DNA of 64,000 nucleotides from Bacillus rhizoplanae (GCF_917563915.1 NZ_CAKJTI010000003.1:248001-312000); one strand, 5' to 3'. Counted from the stretch's first letter, positions 24,488-33,106 are shown. Notes: generated by a model from the sequence alone, not told the origin. A program made the numbers and translations.

Positions 24488-24530
24488 TAAGCAGTAAGAC
24501 ATCTACGCAAGGGATTAACTGCCTGTAAGT
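24488..24530 (+). repeat. bcr1-like repeat, degenerate fragment
   Basis: GCAGTAAGACATCTACGC and GGGATTAACTGCCTGTAAG correspond to the base of the first hairpin with the CCCCC stem lost. Confidence 0.45.
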
Positions 24531-24541
24531 ACGAGAAATAT

Positions 24542-24581
24542 AAGAAATCCCACTTCAAAATAAAATGAAGTGGGATTTCTT
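24542..24581 (-). terminator. Terminator of sspH
   Basis: Perfect 15-bp stem AAGAAATCCCACTTC with A-rich loop, directly after the sspH stop. Confidence 0.88.
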
Positions 24582-24759
24582 ATATTTCCTCTAAGCTGTT
24601 AACTGGAACAGTGAGTTCACGATTTGGATTTGTTGCCTCGTATATGTGTACTGTTTCGTTTTTTTCGTCGACATGTTGAATCGTAACAGGCATACCTTGA
24701 AAAGTTACATTGGTTTGTTCCGTTGATTCTGAAATTTCTTTTGCTCTTTGAATGTTCAT
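24580..24759 (-). CDS. sspH: Small acid-soluble spore protein H
   Basis: A 59-residue minor SASP. MNIQRAKEISES at the start, PVTIQHVDEKNETVHIY in the middle and the LTVPVNSLEE end match SspH. It is packed in the spore core and should be made in the forespore under SigG. ATG at 24759 was chosen because GAGGAG is upstream; an in-frame start at 24798 would run into a repeat fragment. It indicates a spore-forming host. Confidence 0.92.
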   Translation of the reverse strand: MNIQRAKEISESTEQTNVTFQGMPVTIQHVDEKNETVHIYEATNPNRELTVPVNSLEEI

Positions 24760-24779
24760 TTTTAAACTCCTCTCTGTGT

Positions 24780-24825
24780 CCGATTGGTTAACCATCAAGA
24801 GAGCTTCCGCTGATGGAAGTTATGC
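24780..24825 (+). repeat. bcr1-like repeat, degenerate fragment upstream of sspH
   Basis: CCGATTGGTTAACCATCAAG...CTGATGGAAGT matches the second-hairpin region. It lies within about 60 nt of the sspH start, in its promoter area. Confidence 0.55.
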
Positions 24826-24878
24826 TGTACTACTATTTTGGCTCACAGTAAGGAATAATATACCAATTGATAGAGAGT

Positions 24879-26093
24879 TTAAAGTTTTTGAATCATTTGT
24901 AATGTTTCTTCAGTGAACGAAGAAAACATTGGAGCATGATAATCTTGAATGGCATGATGTGCTTGCTTTGCTTCATACAGAGCTTGTTCTTTATTCTGCA
25001 GGTGCATATAGCATAAAGCACGAAAAGAGCCAGCTGTAGTCAGTAATGCTTTGTCTATCGGATGATGTGAATAAGCGGGAATTGTGACTTGTTGCAACGA
25101 TTCTAACGCTTCATGATAACGATCTAGGCCATATAATGCTTTGCCTTTTTCGAGATAATAAAAGCCATCTTTTTCGGGTCCTAGTACCTTTATTGACTGT
25201 TCTCCGTATGCTTCAATGTGCGCGAGTGCAACTTCATATTGTTTCGTAAGCATATTATGAAAATAAGCCTGCAATATATGAAGAAGAGTTGTTGATATGG
25301 CGTTTTCTGTAAAAATGGCAAATTGCTCTGCTTTCTTTAAATAGTGTAAGTAACCTTCTGTATCTTTAGCAAATGTTGCTTGATAGGACAAAATACGATA
25401 AAATTCATCCATCTTATAGTACACTTGATTTTTTTTAGAAAAAGCAATTGCTTGTAAAATAATATCTTTGCAGTCGTCATAATCTCCAATCGCTAATAAA
25501 ATAATTGCCTCATCTAAAAAAAGTTCAATTTGCATAATTAAATCCATTTCTAAATGTTTTTCTTTATACTCATCCCGAATGGAATTAATTAATTGTAAAC
25601 ACTCATGGTATTTATTATTGAGAAACAATAATCGAAAGAAGATAAGTTTTGTTTCTGTACTTTCGCGATATAAAGCATACTTTTCAAAAATTAGTGTTGC
25701 TTTTTCAATATATGCATGTACATGATAATCTTTCATGTGAAGTGCTGCTTTAGCGTATTGTTTATATAAGCGGGCAGCATCTAGTGTAGATGATAGTACA
25801 TCATGCACAATAGGATGAAGAATTTCGTATACATCTTTAAAACGCATATCTTGTATATTTTGCTCCATTTTTTGCACAAGAGTAGCAAATTCATTCGCTT
25901 CTTCTTCTAATAAAAAGCTTGCATCACAGCCGAGCTTATCAGCAAGATAATGCAACGTTTTCATGGAAGGAGTTGCCTTACCATTTTCAATTTGACTGAG
26001 CATACTTTTTGTTAGTTCTGTCCCAGCAAGTTCAGATTGGGTAAGTTTTTTTTCTTTTCGTAATGTCCGTATTTTTTCTCCGAGAGTGGCCAT
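24879..26093 (-). CDS. XRE-family regulator with TPR-like C-terminal domain
   Basis: A 404-residue protein. The N-terminal HTH_3 domain (about 4-60) has IRTLRKEKKLTQSELAGTEL and SMLSQIENGKATPS. The remainder is an array of helical TPR-like repeats. The architecture resembles the peptide-binding RNPP regulators (PlcR, NprR, Rap) but also many stand-alone XRE-TPR regulators. No adjacent signal-peptide gene was seen. ATG at 26093 follows GGAGGAG. It is divergent from an MFS exporter with paired palindromes in between, so it probably controls that exporter and itself. Confidence 0.87.
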   Translation of the reverse strand: MATLGEKIRTLRKEKKLTQSELAGTELTKSMLSQIENGKATPSMKTLHYLADKLGCDASFLLEEEANEFATLVQKMEQNIQDMRFKDVYEILHPIVHDVLSSTLDAARLYKQYAKAALHMKDYHVHAYIEKATLIFEKYALYRESTETKLIFFRLLFLNNKYHECLQLINSIRDEYKEKHLEMDLIMQIELFLDEAIILLAIGDYDDCKDIILQAIAFSKKNQVYYKMDEFYRILSYQATFAKDTEGYLHYLKKAEQFAIFTENAISTTLLHILQAYFHNMLTKQYEVALAHIEAYGEQSIKVLGPEKDGFYYLEKGKALYGLDRYHEALESLQQVTIPAYSHHPIDKALLTTAGSFRALCYMHLQNKEQALYEAKQAHHAIQDYHAPMFSSFTEETLQMIQKL

Positions 26094-26112
26094 GGAACTC
26101 CTCCTTTTTTCA

Positions 26113-26191
26113 AAAAAGTTAAATATAATTAAACTTTTTATTGTCAAATTCAGAAAATTAATTATATAATAAGTTTAACACAATTTAACTT
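26113..26191. promoter_or_regulatory. Divergent promoter region with two imperfect palindromes
   Basis: AAAAAGTT...AACTTTTT at 26113-26139 and AAGTTTAA...TTTAACTT at 26171-26191 share the half-site AGTTTAA. They are candidate operators for the XRE-TPR regulator. Confidence 0.5.
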
Positions 26192-26210
26192 TTAAAGGGA
26201 GAGTGATTAT

Positions 26211-27485
26211 GTGGAAGGTGTAATAGAAAAGCAAAATGATGCACGATTAAAAATTGCGACGCGAAATATTGTTTTGATGATGATTGGGAAATTATCATCA
26301 ATGCTTGGGGCAAATATTTACACGTTTGCAATGGGGCTGTACGTTTTAAAAACGACAGGATCTGGCATGGGGTTTGCTATTACCCTTGTTTGTGGTTCCG
26401 TTCCGCGTTTGATTTGCGGGCCCATTGCCGGAGCAGCTGCAGACCGAATTAACCGGAAGTGGCTCGCTGTTGGAGGAGATGTATTAAGTGCTCTTATTAT
26501 GTTTACTATGTTCTTACTTTCAACTTCATTTGGACTTTCACTGATCTTCATCTATGTATCCGCAGCACTGTTATCCATATGTGCAAGCTTTTTCTCTATT
26601 GCTTTAACATCCTCAATTCCATCTCTAGTTGATACTACACGTATTCAAAAAGCGAATTCATTAAATCAAACAGCTACATCGCTTGCGACAATTTTAGGAC
26701 CGATTATTGGTGGTCTTGTATACGGCTTATTTTCTATGAAATTCTTTTTTTTACTGAATGGTATTACATTTGCTTTTGCAGCGATAATAGAAGTATTTAT
26801 GGTATTTGATTTGTATAAAGCAGACAAAAAAGAAAATAAGGATCATTTTTTAACGAGCATAAAAGAAGGCTTTGTATATGTGAAAGAGCAAAGTGACATA
26901 TTTTCGATGCTGAAACTTTCACTTTGGCTGAATTTCTTTTTTTGTGCAGTTACGGTCTCACTTCCATATATTATCGTTCAAAAATTATCACTTTCCTCTC
27001 AACAATTTGGGGTAATTGAAGGTATGTTTGCTGTTGGGATGTTAATCGCTTCTATTGTTTTATCCGTTCGAGCAGAAGCAACAAATAAGTTTCGGACGAT
27101 TCGTAGGAACCTTTTCATACTGTCTGGATTATTGTTGTGTATTGTATTACCAATGTTTCTTCCGTTATCTAAAACAATGATTTTCATATATTACATTACA
27201 CTTATGATGCTTTTTGGAGTGAATATCATCACGATTAATGTCCCATTACAAGTCTTTGTTCAAAAAACGACGGCACCAGAATATTTAGGACGTGTATTCG
27301 GATTAATTGAAACAATTGCAACAGCAATTGTCCCTCTTGGAACACTTTTGTACGGCGTACTTTTAGACTATATACCAGCATCTACTGTTATGCTTATATC
27401 TGTCTTTGGATTGTTTGTTGTTGTTTTTTTGGGAACGAAGCAATGGAAGAATGTGCAAAAACAGGAGGAAGTGTCTATATCTTAA
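26211..27485 (+). CDS. MFS efflux transporter (macrolide-efflux-like, MFS_3 branch)
   Basis: A 424-residue protein with 12 membrane helices. It has GSGMGFAITLVCGSVPRL and GAAADRINRKW in the first loop, the MFS motif A equivalent, and TAPEYLGRVFGLIE in the second half, typical of the MefA/enterobactin-exporter branch. The exported substrate is unknown. GTG start at 26211 with AAAGGGAGA upstream. It is divergent from the XRE-TPR regulator gene. Confidence 0.87.
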   Translation: MEGVIEKQNDARLKIATRNIVLMMIGKLSSMLGANIYTFAMGLYVLKTTGSGMGFAITLVCGSVPRLICGPIAGAAADRINRKWLAVGGDVLSALIMFTMFLLSTSFGLSLIFIYVSAALLSICASFFSIALTSSIPSLVDTTRIQKANSLNQTATSLATILGPIIGGLVYGLFSMKFFFLLNGITFAFAAIIEVFMVFDLYKADKKENKDHFLTSIKEGFVYVKEQSDIFSMLKLSLWLNFFFCAVTVSLPYIIVQKLSLSSQQFGVIEGMFAVGMLIASIVLSVRAEATNKFRTIRRNLFILSGLLLCIVLPMFLPLSKTMIFIYYITLMMLFGVNIITINVPLQVFVQKTTAPEYLGRVFGLIETIATAIVPLGTLLYGVLLDYIPASTVMLISVFGLFVVVFLGTKQWKNVQKQEEVSIS

Positions 27486-27583
27486 AGAATAAGTAGTCAT
27501 TGTTACAAAAAGATGAACTCCCTGCATTTGGATAAAAAAAGGAGTATACTAATATTATTATCCTATGATAAGGAAGTGTCGTT

Positions 27584-27745
27584 ATGAGTACTGTTGGTGT
27601 TGTATATGGAGTTATTCTTTCTTCTATTTTTGTTTCTTTTACTGTAGGTGTAACGCGTTACATTCATAAGTGGAAAGAAGGGGTTGTAAAGTTAAATCAT
27701 ATTGAAGAAGAAGCAAGTGATTTCATGTTACATCACGGGAAATAA
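27584..27745 (+). CDS. Small single-pass membrane protein
   Basis: A 53-residue protein, MSTVGVVYGVILSSIF..., with one membrane helix (about 3-22), a basic RYIHKWKEG patch and an acidic tail. AAGGAAGTG is before the ATG. The family is not recognised. The TAA stop is part of the ATAAA boundary of the following repeat, so the natural C-terminus may be preserved or altered by the insertion. Confidence 0.6.
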   Translation: MSTVGVVYGVILSSIFVSFTVGVTRYIHKWKEGVVKLNHIEEEASDFMLHHGK

Positions 27746-27893
27746 AGTGAAACTTCCATCAGTGGACGTCTTTTCCCACTGATGGAAAGCTCTCACCAAT
27801 CGGGCTTTTACGGACAGTTATCATCCACCTATCTTCTTCGCTTTTCTCTGAATCTTGAGGTGGGGGTCTTACTGTCCGTTAATTCGGGATAAA
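27742..27893 (-). repeat. bcr1-like repeat, full length
   Basis: Bounded by ATAAA at 27742-27746 and 27889-27893. Both hairpins are present, though the first has decayed on one arm (ATCCACCT/AGGTGGGGG). Confidence 0.88.
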
Positions 27894-28134
27894 ACATTAC
27901 CTTTACAAAATTTACTGTTAATGGGATGTTTTCTAGAATAGTTAAAAATTCATAATTTTATTATGTAAACAAAAAGTGTGGTGCGGAGTATGTTAGAAAT
28001 ACAAACATCACACTTTTTGTTATGTAATGTATTTTATTTCTATATTACCAAATTTACATAAATTTGGTTAATCCCTTCCGCTATAGTTGTAGTAGTTATT
28101 ATATAATTATGAAAAATGCAAAGGGGATAGGGGA
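27894..28134. other. Intergenic region with a long hairpin
   Basis: ACAAAAAGTGTGGTG (27969-27983) pairs with CATCACACTTTTTGT (28006-28020), a 15-bp stem that could terminate in either direction. No gene is seen. The promoter of the phosphatase gene should lie after 28030. Confidence 0.6.
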
Positions 28135-28707
28135 ATGACTAATATTTACTTTGTACGTCACGCACATTCTACATATACGCCAGATGAGAGAGAAAGACCA
28201 TTGTCTGAGAAAGGATGGCAAGCAGCAGAGAGTGTGATAGAAGTATTACAAAATGAATCGATAGATGTTGTGATTGCTAGTCCATATAAAAGGGCTATTC
28301 AAACAGTAGAAGGGATTGCTGAACATTTCGACTTATCGATTGAGTTAGAGGAAGATTTAAGAGAACGTTTATTAAGTTTAGAGCCTGTCGAAGATTTCGA
28401 GAAATCCATTACGAAAGTATGGGAGAATCCTTCTTTTCAGTTTGAAGGTGGAGAATCTAACGTTATTGCCCAGCAGCGCGGAGTTTCTTGCATGATGAAA
28501 GTCTTGCAGAAATATGAAGGGAAAAATATTGTAATAGGAACACACGGGAATATTATGGTCCTTATTATGAATTATTTTGATTCCCAATATGATTTTTCAT
28601 TTTGGAAGGAGCTTCATATGCCTGACATATATAAGCTGACATTTTCAGAAGATCAGTTTGTTCAAGCAAGTCGACTTTGGAAAGAGGACATTGTAAAAAA
28701 TGTGTGA
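28135..28707 (+). CDS. Histidine phosphatase family protein (phosphoglycerate mutase-like)
   Basis: A 190-residue protein with the RHG-type motif FVRHAHSTYT (phosphohistidine His and Arg, with H instead of G after Ala), IASPYKRAIQT and a second catalytic His in VIGTHGN. The short form typical of Bacillus, substrate unknown. GGGGATAGGGG is upstream of the ATG. Confidence 0.88.
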   Translation: MTNIYFVRHAHSTYTPDERERPLSEKGWQAAESVIEVLQNESIDVVIASPYKRAIQTVEGIAEHFDLSIELEEDLRERLLSLEPVEDFEKSITKVWENPSFQFEGGESNVIAQQRGVSCMMKVLQKYEGKNIVIGTHGNIMVLIMNYFDSQYDFSFWKELHMPDIYKLTFSEDQFVQASRLWKEDIVKNV

Positions 28708-28797
28708 AGATTGACGAAAAGAGCAGGAGATTATGTAACAGTTATAGAAATCAATGGCTGGAGTGAAAAAGTTTTTTAATAAAAGGAGGCTGTTCAT

Positions 28798-29187
28798 ATG
28801 TTCGAGAAAAACAATAGATTTTCATCCATGCCAGGAGAAGTTGTAGAAGTTCACAATGTGTATGAGATTTTACCACCTGACGGAACGATTATTGGTATGG
28901 CAACACCTGAGGAAATGGAAATTGCTGCAGAACTAGAACTAAAGCATTACGCTTTTTCACGTTTAATGGAAGTAAATATTCAGTTAGACGGTGCCTCCTA
29001 TAAAGAGATGTTAGAAGAGTTAGAAGAATATGAGAGAAAGTCGATGGCTTTCTGGCGGGCACTGCATGAGCGTTTATCTGTGCCGTGGGCATGGGTGTTA
29101 CGCGTTGATGTTGCAAACGGCCCTATTCATGTAAACAATGGAAACTTGTTTTATGATGTAGAAGAGTTAGAAGAAGACTTTGAATAA
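28798..29187 (+). CDS. Conserved hypothetical acidic protein
   Basis: A 129-residue acidic protein (C-terminus VEELEEDFE) with no signal or membrane segment. It is likely helical in the middle (YKEMLEELEEYERKSMAFW). The family is not recognised. AAAGGAGG with good spacing precedes the ATG, and a strong terminator follows, so it is a real gene of unknown role. Confidence 0.65.
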   Translation: MFEKNNRFSSMPGEVVEVHNVYEILPPDGTIIGMATPEEMEIAAELELKHYAFSRLMEVNIQLDGASYKEMLEELEEYERKSMAFWRALHERLSVPWAWVLRVDVANGPIHVNNGNLFYDVEELEEDFE

Positions 29188-29196
29188 GAAGAAGGG

Positions 29197-29228
29197 GGAA
29201 AGCAGTATAGACACTGCTTTCCTCTTTC
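29197..29228. terminator. Bidirectional terminator
   Basis: Perfect stem GGAAAGCAGT/ACTGCTTTCC followed by TCTTTCT, between convergent coding stretches. Confidence 0.85.
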
Positions 29229-29404
29229 TATAAGTTCTGTATATTTTTGATTTGTTTTACTGCTTCAATTATAATATCGGGCCGATCTATTTCAATGGAG
29301 TGTCCCGATTTAGTAGCAACAACAAGTTGACTTTGTTTTGAAAGTGTAGTTTGTTCATGAATGAGTTCTTGCCACACATTTTCTAATACCTCTGCTGTAA
29401 TCAA
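29228..29404 (-). pseudogene. C-terminal remnant of an alpha/beta hydrolase
   Basis: A 58-codon stretch reads ...VWQELIHEQTTLSKQSQL, then VVATKSGHSIEIDRPDII and EAVKQI. This is the usual C-terminal end of an alpha/beta hydrolase, holding its catalytic His in SGHSI. The nucleophile elbow and everything before it are missing. A TTG with AAGGGGGG upstream could start a short product, but it is best read as a deletion remnant. Confidence 0.6.
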
Positions 29405-29417
29405 AATAAAGCCCCCC

Positions 29418-29747
29418 TTAAGTTTGAAGAAACCTTTGGCATACCAATAATATTGCCCATACTCCTATACCGCATAGAATAGAAGTGCTAAGTGAAAATG
29501 AATTGCGAAGACCTAAATATACAATGAATAACAGTAAGGCTGATGCTGGAAAACCATATAACACTCCTAGTGCAAAATCACTTAATTTTTCTCGAGAACC
29601 TCCTTCCACAGAAATCCAAAATAAACTGAGCAAACTAATTAATGGAAGGGCGGCAATGAAGCCGCCAAGTGTACTATAGTGCTTAGCGATTTCTGTAACT
29701 CCTCCAATAATAAGTGCAGAGACAATCACTTTAATGAGAAAAGACAT
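29418..29747 (-). CDS. DUF3147 family membrane protein
   Basis: A 109-residue protein with four membrane helices. The N-terminal ALIIGGVTEIAKHYSTLGGFIAAL-type segment (about 11-34) is the DUF3147 pattern. Function unknown. Its ATG overlaps the end of the MarR gene by 17 nt, so translation is coupled and the MarR-type repressor probably controls it. Confidence 0.82.
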   Translation of the reverse strand: MSFLIKVIVSALIIGGVTEIAKHYSTLGGFIAALPLISLLSLFWISVEGGSREKLSDFALGVLYGFPASALLLFIVYLGLRNSFSLSTSILCGIGVWAILLVCQRFLQT

Positions 29748-30141
29748 CGTAAGCCTCCTTCGCTAATAATTCAAATGCAGATTGAATCAGCTGTTTTTCT
29801 TCTTCAGATAACTTCTCTTCTATTTTTTTTAGCTTTGTTTCATCGAGCAATGTGTGTGTAGCTAATGCATTCTTTCCTTTTTTTGTTACTGTCACAAGTA
29901 CAACTCGTTCATCTTGTTTACTACGCTTTTTTACTACAAATTCTTTCTGAATTAACCGTTTAATATGTTCAGAAGCTGTGTTATGAGAGAGAGAGAGTTT
30001 TGCAGCGATATCACTAATGGTTTGTGCTTCTTTTCGAGAAATCATTTGTAAAATACGAATGGCTTGGTGAGATAAATTTTCTTCGTATTCATGACGGAGG
30101 TAAAAATAAATTGTTTCCCAATGTTTATTTAAAGTTAGCAT
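29731..30141 (-). CDS. MarR family transcriptional regulator
   Basis: A 136-residue winged-helix protein. The recognition-helix segment LSLSHNTASEHIKRLIQKEF and the wing RSKQDERVVLVTVTKKGK are typical. It is first gene of an operon with the DUF3147 protein. A perfect 11-bp palindrome 20 nt upstream is a good autoregulatory operator. The ligand is unknown. Confidence 0.9.
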   Translation of the reverse strand: MLTLNKHWETIYFYLRHEYEENLSHQAIRILQMISRKEAQTISDIAAKLSLSHNTASEHIKRLIQKEFVVKKRSKQDERVVLVTVTKKGKNALATHTLLDETKLKKIEEKLSEEEKQLIQSAFELLAKEAYDVFSH

Positions 30142-30160
30142 GATTACAACCCCCTTTTTT

Positions 30161-30183
30161 TTATATCGTATAATACGATATAA
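30161..30183. promoter_or_regulatory. Palindromic operator of the MarR-DUF3147 operon
   Basis: TTATATCGTAT-A-ATACGATATAA is a perfect 11-bp inverted repeat directly upstream of the MarR gene, the size and position expected for MarR binding. Confidence 0.75.
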
Positions 30184-30206
30184 TTGTTTGTAAAGATATA
30201 AATGTT

Positions 30207-30260
30207 TTTATCTCACATTAACGGGCAGTAAGCCCTCCACTGATGGAAGTTTCACTTTAT
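30207..30260 (+). repeat. bcr1-like repeat, minimal 54-bp form
   Basis: TTTAT on both sides. The left arm ACGGGCAGTAAG is joined directly to CCCTCCACTGATGG, deleting everything between the two CCCCCAC motifs of the full element. Confidence 0.82.
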
Positions 30261-30346
30261 TTATTAAATTTTTCTGTAAAAAAGTATCTTTTTTTTAGTA
30301 GATAATATAATCTTATCTTAAAATCACAATGAAACGAGGGATGAGG

Positions 30347-31171
30347 ATGGAAGCCGTACATACCTTTAAATGGACTGGTGATGAAAAAGCGTATTTAAAT
30401 GAGATTCATGTAGAAAAGCTAGATCCTCTTTCTATCGGATTATATGGTGGAAATACAGAAGCTGGTGCAAGCGAAAATGAAGATGCTGTGCTTGCTTGGT
30501 GTGATCCACAAGGAACATGGGAATTTGTTATGATTTTTGATGCACAAAGTACTATCGAAAGAGCAAAGCTTATTATAGATATAATTTGTAAAAGAAAAGA
30601 GAAGTTATTGCAGCTTTTCACTTATCCTTCTCATTTAGTTTTTCATCATACGCATATGTATTTATTATCGCTCTTTACAGATGAAAAATTTATTGAAGAA
30701 AGTGAACGAATACAAGGACAAACATCATGCCTTATTTGTCTTCGGAAAGGAAAGTTTGTGTATTGGTTGTCAGTAGGAGAATGTTTTGTCTACTTATTTC
30801 ATCCAAGACTATTACAATGTGACCAGGGGCGTTTGAATAAACGGCAATGTTATGAGAGGATTGGCAGAAAGAATATTTTTTCAGCAGCAACACCTTGTTT
30901 TACTTCGGGGATTCGTGAATTACAAGAAGGAACCAATCATCTTGTGATGGCAACAGATGGGATTGTTGAATGTGGTGAACGGATATTTGAAGACGATCAT
31001 CTATTATATCAATCGTTACATGCAGAAGATGCCCTTCATATTGGACAAATACTTGTCAAGGTAGATTCTTGGAAAGAAGCAAAAGGTGTCACAATTATAG
31101 GTTGGTCCGTTGATATAGAAAATATAGATTGGACCTGTGAGGGTGATGAAAGCAGATATGATAAAAATTAG
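30347..31171 (+). CDS. PP2C-like protein phosphatase domain protein
   Basis: About 274 residues resembling the PP2C/SpoIIE fold: GNTEAGASENEDAVLAW near the N-terminus (metal-binding Glu/Asp equivalent), FVMIFDAQST and HLVMATDGIVECGE (the late Asp motif). The DG of the second PP2C motif (usually DGHGG) reads FDAQS, so metal coordination may be altered. It may still be a serine/threonine phosphatase or a degenerate binding protein. ATG at 30347 was chosen over 30329 because of its SD position. Confidence 0.68.
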   Translation: MEAVHTFKWTGDEKAYLNEIHVEKLDPLSIGLYGGNTEAGASENEDAVLAWCDPQGTWEFVMIFDAQSTIERAKLIIDIICKRKEKLLQLFTYPSHLVFHHTHMYLLSLFTDEKFIEESERIQGQTSCLICLRKGKFVYWLSVGECFVYLFHPRLLQCDQGRLNKRQCYERIGRKNIFSAATPCFTSGIRELQEGTNHLVMATDGIVECGERIFEDDHLLYQSLHAEDALHIGQILVKVDSWKEAKGVTIIGWSVDIENIDWTCEGDESRYDKN

Positions 31172-31182
31172 AAGTAATATGT

Positions 31183-31230
31183 AAAACATACCGCACAGAA
31201 GAAAATACATTCTTCTATGCGGTATGTTTT
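31183..31230 (+). terminator. Terminator of the PP2C-like gene
   Basis: 13-bp stem AAAACATACCGCA/TGCGGTATGTTTT. Confidence 0.85.
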
Positions 31231-31331
31231 ATTTTAAAGAAACACTACTAAAGAAAGAGTTTAGAAGGCTGGATGGAATGTTAATACTTGATGTAATCAT
31301 TCCGGATATAAGAAGTAGAATGTTCAATAAA

Positions 31332-31366
31332 AAAGATCTCAAAAATTGTCATGAGATCTTTTTTTG
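31332..31366 (+). terminator. Second terminator-like hairpin
   Basis: Stem AAAGATCTCA/TGAGATCTTT plus T-run. There is no clear gene between this and the previous terminator. Confidence 0.7.
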
Positions 31367-31504
31367 TGCATATATATGTATAATGTGGCCACAAAACGTT
31401 CGTGTAGTAAATTATTTATATGATAATCTAACTTCCTAAAAACCTATTTTATAACTGGTAAAGGTTATGATAGGGGAATTGTCGAAAGGAGTTTTGAAGA
31501 AAGA

Positions 31505-31675
31505 ATGAGTTATGGGCTCCGTTATGCTGTAGAACAAAGGAAAAAACAATTGATTGAGAAGTTAATTGATGTAGGTGTATACAAAGTATTAAATAAACAA
31601 TTGTATGAATTATCACTAGATGAATTAGAAAAAGAATATAATGATAGCTTAAAATATGAAGATGTACGCGCGTAG
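31505..31675 (+). CDS. fbpA: Small basic protein, FbpA family (Fur-regulated basic protein type)
   Basis: A 56-residue protein, MSYGLRYAVEQRKKQLIEKL followed by GVYKVLNKQLYELSLDELEKEY, matching the FbpA family pattern (REAVEKRR..LI..LI..GVYK...LYELTL.ELE). In B. subtilis fbpA belongs to the iron-sparing fbp set with FsrA. AAAGGAG is 13 nt from the ATG, rather far; no better in-frame start exists. No convincing Fur box was found, only a half site TGATAAT near 31420. The stop abuts a bcr1-like repeat. Confidence 0.72.
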   Translation: MSYGLRYAVEQRKKQLIEKLIDVGVYKVLNKQLYELSLDELEKEYNDSLKYEDVRA

Positions 31676-31784
31676 TTTATCCCGCATTAACGGGCAGTAA
31701 GACCCCCACCTCAAGATTCAGAGAGGAGCAAGGAAGCTAGGTGGGGGATAAAGAAAACCCCCACTGATGGAAGTTTCACTTTAT
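31676..31784 (+). repeat. bcr1-like repeat, internally deleted copy
   Basis: TTTAT on both sides. It joins GGTGGGGGATAAAGAAAA to CCCCCACTGATGG, the same deletion class as the copy at 6898. It starts immediately after the fbpA-like stop codon. Confidence 0.88.
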
Positions 31785-31815
31785 CCAACATTGTTCTTTT
31801 TAGATGAATTAAAGA

Positions 31816-31876
31816 GGCATGGTTAACCATTAGTAGTAGATGAAGAAATCTTTTACTTATGGAAAGTTCACCTTAA
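31816..31876 (+). repeat. bcr1-like repeat, highly degenerate right half
   Basis: GGTTAACCATTAGTAG...CTTATGGAAAGTTCACCTTA resembles the second hairpin and right end. It may be the decayed remains of an older tandem copy. Confidence 0.4.
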
Positions 31877-31925
31877 ACAAAATCCCCTTTCTCAATACTA
31901 CACTGAGAAAGGGGATTTTGTTTAA
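31873..31925. terminator. Terminator with a 22-bp perfect stem
   Basis: TTAAACAAAATCCCCTTTCTCA (31873-31894) pairs perfectly with 31904-31925. It contains the stop codon of the leftward COG0523 gene. Confidence 0.88.
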
Positions 31926-33106
31926 GATGCAGTCGTAAATGAAGGGATAGGATCAAGAAACGTATCCCAGTCTTCATACATTTCTTGTTCAGTTAATAAG
32001 CAGTGGTCCAAAGATTGTTCTATTTCTTCTCTGTTCATGTCAATACCGATAAAGACTAACTCTGTAATTCGGTCTCCGTATGCGTCATCCCAACGGTTTA
32101 AAATGTCTGGGTCTTCTGCAATAATTTGTTGTTGTTCTTCTTTTGAAGTAGCTGCAATCCACTCACCAGCTCCTTGAATCGTGATAGATGAACCAGCTTG
32201 AGAGAGAAGTCCAATGATATTGTTGCGAGAAGCAAGCCAGAAGAAGCCTTTCGCTCTCACGACGTCAAGTGGCCAGCTTTCGAGCCATTTCATCAATCTT
32301 TCAGAGTGGAACGGGCGCTTACGGCGGTATACAAATGATGAAATGTTATACTCGTCTGTCTCAGGTGTGTGTTCGCTGTTTAATTCTTTAATCCATCCAG
32401 CTGCTTGACTTGCTTTTTCATAGTCAAATAGATTCGTATTTAGGATTGTGTATAACGGCACTTGCGAATAAACTGCTTCAATAATACGAGCTTCTGGATT
32501 TAACCTTTGTAATAGTTTGTGAAGTTCTGTAATATCATCCTGCTCTAGCATATCTGTTTTGTTTAAAATAATTACATTTGCAAATTCAATTTGATCGATG
32601 AGTAAATCAATTACTTCGCGCGTATCTGTCTCATCAAGTGCTTCTTGGCGATCTAATAAACTTTCACCAGAAGCATAATCATCCCAGAAACGATTCGCAT
32701 CTACGACAGTAACCATCGTATCTAAACGACATGTATTTGATAAGTTGATTGCTAATTCTTCGTCCATATATGTGAATGTTTGTGCAACTGGAATAGGCTC
32801 ACTAATACCTGAAGATTCGATGACAATATAATCAATATCCCCAGATTCAACGAGACGGTTCACTTCTATAATTAAATCTTCACGTAATGTACAGCAAATA
32901 CATCCATTTTGAATTTCAACAAGTTTTTCCTCTGTTCTAGAAAATCCACCTTGTTTGACAAGTGCAGCATCAATGTTAATTTCGCTCATGTCATTAACAA
33001 TGACAGCTACTTTCATTCCGTCGCGATTTGTAAGTATATGATTTAGTAATGTTGTTTTTCCAGATCCTAAATACCCGCTTAATACTGTAACAGGAATTTT
33101 TTTCAT
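31922..33106 (-). CDS. Zinc-responsive COG0523 (CobW/YciC-type) GTPase metallochaperone
   Basis: A 394-residue G3E GTPase. The P-loop [10 protein letters not shown] is at residues 10-19, the metal-binding GCICC motif at 68-72 (Cys69, Cys71, Cys72), NKTD lies in the middle, and a CobW C-terminal domain follows. YciC-type members are thought to deliver scarce zinc to client proteins during zinc starvation. A near-perfect Zur box lies 19 nt upstream of the start codon and a second one about 85 nt upstream, which makes zinc regulation very likely. It is divergent from the permease/YcgQ-type pair. Confidence 0.9.
   Translation of the reverse strand: MKKIPVTVLSGYLGSGKTTLLNHILTNRDGMKVAVIVNDMSEINIDAALVKQGGFSRTEEKLVEIQNGCICCTLREDLIIEVNRLVESGDIDYIVIESSGISEPIPVAQTFTYMDEELAINLSNTCRLDTMVTVVDANRFWDDYASGESLLDRQEALDETDTREVIDLLIDQIEFANVIILNKTDMLEQDDITELHKLLQRLNPEARIIEAVYSQVPLYTILNTNLFDYEKASQAAGWIKELNSEHTPETDEYNISSFVYRRKRPFHSERLMKWLESWPLDVVRAKGFFWLASRNNIIGLLSQAGSSITIQGAGEWIAATSKEEQQQIIAEDPDILNRWDDAYGDRITELVFIGIDMNREEIEQSLDHCLLTEQEMYEDWDTFLDPIPSFTTAS

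Noticed and set aside
31224-31439. 71-codon rightward frame
   Set aside because: It starts inside one terminator and runs through another, has no SD, and its translation has no family pattern.
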